DNA of 10,321 nucleotides from Chloroflexaceae bacterium UBA1466 (lineage in GTDB: Bacteria; Chloroflexota; Chloroflexia; Chloroflexales; Chloroflexaceae), in the NCBI GenBank assembly GCA_002325605.1, contig DCSM01000056.1:1-10321 (forward strand), given 5' to 3'. A program made the position numbers and the translations under genes. Shown here one piece after another: positions 6,214-10,321 of the stretch. The notes below the pieces were generated by a model. That model saw only the letters and a program-made list of their open reading frames with translations. It was not told the origin of the DNA and ran no database searches. Every line of letters starts with the position of its first letter. Position 1 is the first letter of the stretch.

Positions 6214-7377
6214 CTAGATTTGCGTCAAAAGGCGTTCCAATTCGGCGCAATGGCGCGCCCAAGAATAGTGCGCGACAACCCGAGATCGCGCTTGCTGGCC
6301 CAGCTTAAAAGCCTGTGCTTGGTCTTCCAAAACGCGCTCGATAGCCCCAGCCAAGGCTTTGACATTCCCTTCAGGGAAGAGATAGCCTTCTTGCGCTTCC
6401 CGAATGATCGACCTAAGGGGCGGCAAATCCGTGGTGACTACGGGCAAGCCAGCCGCCATATACTCATAAACCTTGAGCGGCGACCAGAAGAAACCTGCGG
6501 CCTGGAGCGCAGGATGCCCAGCCGTCGTGAAGGGCGCAACCCCTACCACCGCCTGCTTGAGTTCGCCTGGGATGGCCGCATAGGGCAAAGCGCCCGTAAA
6601 CGTGATTTGGGTCGGCCAAGCCTTAGCCAACTGCTCCGCCAAAGCCCGCTCTGGCCCATCGCCAATCAGCTTAAAGCGATAAGGCTTTCCAGCAGCCAAA
6701 AGCAGATCGGCGGCCCGGACAAAGTCTAACGCTCCATGCCAGGCTCTGAACGAGCCAACAAAGATGGCCAAGGCTTCTTTGTCCTGGGCCTTCCCATTCC
6801 GCTCTGCCGCCGTTTGAAACCGCATGACATTTGCGCCCCAGGGTAATTCGACTATCTTCTGCCGAGGGATTTCTGACGGGATTGTCGTCTGCAAAGGCGT
6901 GACGATGCAAGCAGCCCATTGGCATTGTTTGAGGGCCCAATATCGCATTGGGCCGCCTAAAAGATCATCAAGGCGACGCTTAAAGATCACTTGGGGGTCA
7001 ACAATTAGAGCATTGACCTCCAGGAGGCAAGGAAGCCCAAGCCTTTGCGCCGCCCAGACTCCAGCCCCCGCAAAGTTGTAATACCGCTCCATGATCACGT
7101 CTGGGCTAATCTTTTTGACCAAATTGAACAGGGGTTTCCAGGCTAAAAGTGTCAAGGCTTTGGGGACGTTATGCTGATAGAGGTGGAAGCCCGCATACGG
7201 CTGCGGTTTGGGCGACCTCAATAGGGGCGCGAAGCCGCTCCAGCCGCTGCGCTGCGCCGCGATCAGATGTACCTCGTGCCCCCGCACCGCCAAGCCTTGC
7301 GCCACCTCGGTGGCGTGAGTCGAGCCGCCCAATGAGCCAGGCACAGGGATGCCATTCGCTAAGTAAAGGATTCGCAT
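6214..7377 (-). CDS. GT4-type glycosyltransferase
   Basis: This is a GT-B fold, GT4-family glycosyltransferase of 387 aa. The N-terminal acceptor domain begins MRILYLANGIPVPGSLGGS and continues HATEVAQGLAVRGHEVHLI (21-39); the C-terminal nucleotide-sugar domain shows IFVGSFRAWHG (205-215), FKLIGDGPE (235-243), ITFTGALPYAAIP (258-270) and SPLKVYEYMAAGLPVVTTD (299-317). The second Glu of the EX7E motif (Glu305) is present; the first is replaced, as in the PLKVYEYMAAG subclass. No membrane segment is seen, so it acts in the cytoplasm, probably on a lipid-linked or wall/capsule glycan. The open frame extends upstream to 7473, but the family begins at MRILYLA, so the start at 7377 is preferred; Met at 7395 is possible. 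Neither has a clear ribosome binding site. Donor and acceptor cannot be told. Confidence 0.85.
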   Translation of the reverse strand: MRILYLANGIPVPGSLGGSTHATEVAQGLAVRGHEVHLIAAQRSGWSGFAPLLRSPKPQPYAGFHLYQHNVPKALTLLAWKPLFNLVKKISPDVIMERYYNFAGAGVWAAQRLGLPCLLEVNALIVDPQVIFKRRLDDLLGGPMRYWALKQCQWAACIVTPLQTTIPSEIPRQKIVELPWGANVMRFQTAAERNGKAQDKEALAIFVGSFRAWHGALDFVRAADLLLAAGKPYRFKLIGDGPERALAEQLAKAWPTQITFTGALPYAAIPGELKQAVVGVAPFTTAGHPALQAAGFFWSPLKVYEYMAAGLPVVTTDLPPLRSIIREAQEGYLFPEGNVKALAGAIERVLEDQAQAFKLGQQARSRVVAHYSWARHCAELERLLTQI

Positions 7378-7385
7378 AGCGCTAT

Positions 7386-7413
7386 ATGATAGCATAACAA
7401 TTGCCCGCCTCAA
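7386..7413 (-). promoter_or_regulatory. Possible promoter of the glycosyltransferase gene
   Basis: On the minus strand TTGAGG (7408-7413) and TATCAT (7386-7391) are 16 bases apart. The -10 ends only eight bases before the preferred ATG at 7377, so the transcript would be leaderless or nearly so, which would explain the lack of a ribosome binding site. Both hexamers are imperfect. Confidence 0.25.
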
Positions 7414-7454
7414 ACAACTGCCACCTAGCAGCTCAAGCGCCCTTGCAGAGCTAG

Positions 7455-7580
7455 GGAAAGATAGTAGGCTCAAACGGATCAGCGTACCAGCCTCAACCGC
7501 ATCAAGCTGGTCGATTGAAATATATCGCCATACCAGCCTCTAGCAGATCAGCGTACCAAGCTCTAGGGGATCAGACGAGT
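7455..7580 (+). repeat. Degenerate 23-bp periodic direct repeat
   Basis: Units begin with ATC at 7478, 7501, 7524, 7547 and 7570, exactly 23 bases apart. Units at 7478, 7524 and 7547 share the core ATCAGCGTACCAGCCTC with a few changes. The block before (7455-7477) aligns over its second half (TAGTAGGCTCAAACGG against TACCAGCCTCAACCGC). Units at 7501 and 7570 are poorly conserved beyond the first bases. It may be a row of regulator binding sites or a decayed tandem repeat. Confidence 0.5.
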
Positions 7581-7650
7581 AGACATCATAGATGGTTGGT
7601 AGTTCGCAGCCTGAACAGGTTTGAGGACTTAGGGGCGGATGGGCTTGGGC

Positions 7651-7680
7651 TTGACTGGCAGCCATGCACTATGCCATAAT
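7651..7680 (+). promoter_or_regulatory. Sigma70 promoter of the PASTA kinase gene
   Basis: TTGACT (7651-7656) and CATAAT (7675-7680) are 18 bases apart, and TGC directly before the -10 gives an extended -10. A start near 7687 leaves a leader of about 65 bases to the ATG at 7753. This is the best promoter match in the window. Confidence 0.65.
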
Positions 7681-7688
7681 AAGCATGG
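7662..7688. promoter_or_regulatory. Dyad CCATGC-N15-GCATGG across the kinase -10
   Basis: Perfect 6-bp inverted arms at 7662-7667 and 7683-7688 lie on either side of the -10 hexamer. Their centres are 21 bases apart, about two helical turns, so a dimeric regulator could contact one face of the DNA. The position would suit a repressor. The regulator is unknown. Confidence 0.35.
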
Positions 7689-7752
7689 TCTAAAGCCTAA
7701 GTGGTTAGAGAACAAACTGCGCTAAAGGGCAGAAAGCTATATGAGGTAAACA

Positions 7753-9762
7753 ATGCAACCACAGATTTTGAACGGACGCTATGAACTTGAGAGCAAGTTG
7801 GGCGAAGGGGGCATGGCTACAGTCTATCTTGGAAGGGACTTACGGCTCAATCGGCAAGTTGCTCTCAAGGTTTTACTGAGCCAATTCGCTAGTGATCCTG
7901 ATTTTCTGGGGCGATTCCAGCATGAAGCAGAAGCTGTAGCAACGCTCAACCATCCTAATATCGTTCGAGTCTACGATGTCGGGCAGGATGGGGATCTTCA
8001 CTACATTGTAATGGAGTATGTAGAGGGGGGGAATCTCAAGGTCCTCATCAATCGGCAAGCCCCCTTGCCAATAGCCCAAGCCGTAACGCTAACGACGGAG
8101 ATAGCTCATGGGTTGCAAGCGGCCCACCAGATGGGGTTGGTTCATAGAGACATCAAGCCGCAGAATATCATGGTCACTCCCGCTGGGCAGGTCAAGATCA
8201 CAGATTTTGGCATCGCAAAGAGCCATTTGAGTACGGCCTTAACGCAGACTGGGGTCACGTTTGGAACAGCAGATTACATCTCCCCAGAGCAGGCCAAAGG
8301 GCAGCAAGCTACCCCTCGTTCGGACTTATACTCGTTAGGCGTGACCTGCTACGAAATGCTCACGGGGCACTTGCCCTTCACGGCTGATACGGCCTTAGCA
8401 GTCGCAATGCAACACGTTGGGACAGAGCCACCCTCGCCCAGGCTCTTCAATGCCCAAATTCCTCCGCAGTTGGAAGCGCTGGTGCTGAGGGTTTTAGCCA
8501 AAGACCCAGCGCTGCGGCCTGGGAGCGCCCAGGAATTAGCGCAACTGCTCCAGAACTACCGCAGCCAAGCCGATCAGCAGACGGTTGCAACGCCGATCAA
8601 TCCAGCGGGAGGCCCCTTCCTGGTAGCCCGTTCCAACCCCCCAAACCCACCGCAAGCCTGGCCAAGGTCTCCTTCCGCAACGAGTACAGGCCGCAAGACA
8701 ATGCCTCCGCCACCCCGCTCCCCAATCGCCAGAGTCAGCCAAGGCCAAGGGCTGGGCTGTGGCGGGTTTGTGGTTGGGTTTCTGGTGCTGATCAGCGTCT
8801 TAGGGCTAGTAATGATCGTTGCAAACAACATTATTGCCAACATTCCGGGGCCAAAGGCGGTTCAGCAAACCACGGCCATCCCACCCATCTCGACTGCGAC
8901 CCTGGTCCCAACCGCGCTCCCTAAGCCGTCATCTGAACCTACGTTGACTCCCTGGCTCAGGCCGACCTTGCGCGGCGTACCGAGTGCCATACCTACGGAA
9001 GAATTGCCCACCTGGACTCCTACAGCGGAATTGCCTTCCCCAACTCATGTAGCCTTAGTGAGCGTACCCAGCATTGTCAACCTCCCCAAGTCAGAAGCCT
9101 TGCAAGCGTTAGACCAAGCAGGTTTGATCCCTGTGGAGGGAACACCTCGCTATGATAATGTTGTGCCCAAGGGATTGGTAGCCGAACAACGTGTGCCTGG
9201 CGGGAGCCAACTGGCGAAAGGTCAAGCGGTTTACTTCATTGTTAGCTTGGGGCCTGACCTAGTTATCATCCCTAATTGGCAAAATAAGGCGATTGGGGAT
9301 GTCCGCACCGAAGCGACGAGGCTGGGGCTAAGGTTAGCCGAGCAGGAAGTAGGGGATAGAGCCATCAGTAAGGACTTCGTAGTCAAGCAAGATCTAAACC
9401 CTGGAGCCAAGGTCAAGCCTGGGAGTTCAATCGTGTTGCAAGTCAGCATAGGTGATCAGATCCGCTTTCCCAAGCTGATAGGTCGAACACAGGATGAGGC
9501 GGAGAAGATCATCAAAGACTCTAAAGGTGATCTAGTGCTAGTCTTCGTAGATATTCAAGGCGCAGATCGGCTCAAAGACTTCGCTAAGTATGGGCCCAAC
9601 GAAGTCGTTAGCGCAACGGCAAACGATCAACCAGTCTATACAGATAAGTGGGTTCAACGTGGGAGTCAAATTGTACTTGGGGTACGGGCGGATGACCCCC
9701 AAAACCCAGTGAATGACCCCAAGGTAGATAACCCCAAAAAGCCAAAGAAAGAAAAGCCCTGA
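7753..9762 (+). CDS. pknB: Membrane Ser/Thr protein kinase with PASTA repeats
   Basis: Residues 10-270 form a Hanks-type kinase domain with all key elements: glycine loop GEGGMATV (17-24), Lys39 in VALKV, HRDIKPQN with Asp133 and Asn138 (131-138), DFG (151-153) and SPEQ (177-180). A basic, Pro-rich juxtamembrane stretch follows (about 280-333), then one membrane span (about 335-358). Outside the cell come a long Thr/Pro linker (about 370-432) and three PASTA repeats (about 436-500, 501-567, 568-645), ending in a Pro/Lys-rich tail. PASTA repeats typically bind muropeptides or lipid II, so the kinase probably links wall status to phosphorylation of growth and division proteins. The activation loop (154-176) is rich in Ser/Thr, fitting autophosphorylation. 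GAGGT six bases before the ATG supports the start. The stop overlaps the next start (TGATG). Confidence 0.96.
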   Translation: MQPQILNGRYELESKLGEGGMATVYLGRDLRLNRQVALKVLLSQFASDPDFLGRFQHEAEAVATLNHPNIVRVYDVGQDGDLHYIVMEYVEGGNLKVLINRQAPLPIAQAVTLTTEIAHGLQAAHQMGLVHRDIKPQNIMVTPAGQVKITDFGIAKSHLSTALTQTGVTFGTADYISPEQAKGQQATPRSDLYSLGVTCYEMLTGHLPFTADTALAVAMQHVGTEPPSPRLFNAQIPPQLEALVLRVLAKDPALRPGSAQELAQLLQNYRSQADQQTVATPINPAGGPFLVARSNPPNPPQAWPRSPSATSTGRKTMPPPPRSPIARVSQGQGLGCGGFVVGFLVLISVLGLVMIVANNIIANIPGPKAVQQTTAIPPISTATLVPTALPKPSSEPTLTPWLRPTLRGVPSAIPTEELPTWTPTAELPSPTHVALVSVPSIVNLPKSEALQALDQAGLIPVEGTPRYDNVVPKGLVAEQRVPGGSQLAKGQAVYFIVSLGPDLVIIPNWQNKAIGDVRTEATRLGLRLAEQEVGDRAISKDFVVKQDLNPGAKVKPGSSIVLQVSIGDQIRFPKLIGRTQDEAEKIIKDSKGDLVLVFVDIQGADRLKDFAKYGPNEVVSATANDQPVYTDKWVQRGSQIVLGVRADDPQNPVNDPKVDNPKKPKKEKP

Positions 9763-10321
9763 TGCTCACTCAAACGCGAATCCAAACCTACAGGTCGTGG
9801 GAAGATAGTGGTGAGATGCCATTGGCTCCCTTGACAGGGTTGTTTGGCAAGAATGGTACAGGCAAGTCAGCAATCTTGCAGTGGTTGCGCCAGCAAGTCC
9901 CATTGGCGATCTATCTTAGTCCCTGGCGGGTGGTTCCAGATGGGACTAATAATGTTAGCCAAACCCAAATAGAGATGCCTCTGATCAGTGAGGCCTTGTG
10001 GAAGCTAGGCTTGATCCATGAGGCAAAAGACCTGGAAAGCCCAAGTACAGGAGTCTTACAAGCCTTACCGCTCTTGCAAGCATGCTACACAGCACCGCCA
10101 GAGTCGCTTATTCTAATTGAGAACCCAGAGAACAATCTTCACCCATCTTCGCAAACCGCTTTAGCGGACATCTTTATCGAAGCAGTTACGACTCGCCAAG
10201 TACAGATTATCTTTGAAAGCCATAGCGAGGCAATCCTCCACCGCATAGGGCGCAGGATTGCTGAAGAGCAACTCCCTTCCACAGCAGTAGCCTACTATGC
10301 TTGCGAGCGAGGAGCTAATGG
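9762..10321 (+). CDS. ABC/OLD-like AAA ATPase, 3' end cut by window
   Basis: Starting at the ATG that overlaps the kinase stop, an uninterrupted frame runs to the window end (186 codons so far). Walker A is GKNGTGKS (29-36) preceded by a beta strand; a YLSPWRVVP segment (51-59) recalls the YLGPLRxxP motif of DUF3696-type ATPases. A Walker B-like block reads LILIENPENNLHP (116-128), where families of this kind usually have IEEPExHLHP, and the switch-like region reads IIFESHSEAIL (149-159) with His154 in place of the usual TTHS. Only about 80 residues separate Walker A and B, much shorter than usual in this class, so the coiled-coil insertion is missing. It is cytoplasmic and translationally coupled to the kinase. 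Relatives are often paired with nucleases or phage-defence effectors, but its partner, if any, lies off the window. Confidence 0.8.
   Translation, partial: MLTQTRIQTYRSWEDSGEMPLAPLTGLFGKNGTGKSAILQWLRQQVPLAIYLSPWRVVPDGTNNVSQTQIEMPLISEALWKLGLIHEAKDLESPSTGVLQALPLLQACYTAPPESLILIENPENNLHPSSQTALADIFIEAVTTRQVQIIFESHSEAILHRIGRRIAEEQLPSTAVAYYACERGAN

Larger units (their letters stand above)
7378..7752. other. Divergent intergenic region with repeats and promoters
   Basis: This 375-bp gap separates the leftward glycosyltransferase from the rightward kinase. It contains a possible promoter right at the glycosyltransferase start, a degenerate 23-bp periodic repeat array (about 7455-7580), and the kinase promoter with an overlapping dyad (7651-7688). 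I see no RNA gene and no supported ORF other than the in-frame upstream extension of the glycosyltransferase. Confidence 0.7.

Noticed and set aside
6106..6729. A 207-codon plus-strand open frame
   Set aside because: It lies antisense to the glycosyltransferase, runs into the mltG leader, has an Arg-rich composition typical of reverse-strand reading and shows no domain.
7378..7473. N-terminal extension of the glycosyltransferase from 7473
   Set aside because: The GT4 fold begins at MRILYLA (7377); the 32 residues before it overlap the putative promoter and have no family counterpart.
7455..7580. CRISPR array
   Set aside because: The periodic blocks are contiguous and degenerate with no unique spacers, and no cas genes are in the window.

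Overview
The window reads as a chromosomal stretch of a moderate-GC bacterium, most likely a member of the Chloroflexota (Chloroflexia). This rests on the gene order mltG-aroE-prepilin peptidase, the long Thr/Pro-rich extracellular linker in the PASTA kinase, and the CHAT-domain protein. The assignment is an inference from gene content, not a search result.

Layout. 1-361: no convincing long gene; it holds an outward-facing promoter at the left edge, a doubtful 32-codon ORF and two strong hairpins. 362-2926 (minus): a two-gene unit made of a 715-aa protein with a C-terminal caspase-like CHAT domain (His567/Cys618) and, 12 bp downstream, an unrecognised 134-aa charged protein. Inward-facing 15-bp inverted repeats (14/15 identical) lie at 177-191 and 3002-3016 and bracket this unit. 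3071-6068 (minus): a probable operon in transcription order mltG (peptidoglycan lytic transglycosylase), aroE (shikimate dehydrogenase), a minimal prepilin peptidase and a small PspC-domain membrane protein; mltG/aroE and aroE/peptidase are tightly packed or overlap. 6214-7377 (minus): a GT4-type glycosyltransferase. 7378-7752: a divergent intergenic region with a degenerate 23-bp periodic repeat and a clear kinase promoter overlapped by a dyad. 7753-9762 (plus): a membrane PASTA Ser/Thr kinase. 9762-end (plus): the 5' part of a compact ABC/OLD-like AAA ATPase, coupled to the kinase by a TGATG overlap and cut by the window edge.

How they fit. The kinase, MltG and the glycosyltransferase point to cell-wall/envelope biology, with the kinase sensing wall material through its PASTA repeats. 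The two most unusual units are the CHAT protein with its small partner, which resembles a protease-effector cassette, and the kinase coupled to an ATPase with an unusual Walker B region. Both are candidates for signalling or defence modules, but nothing in the sequence alone proves that role.
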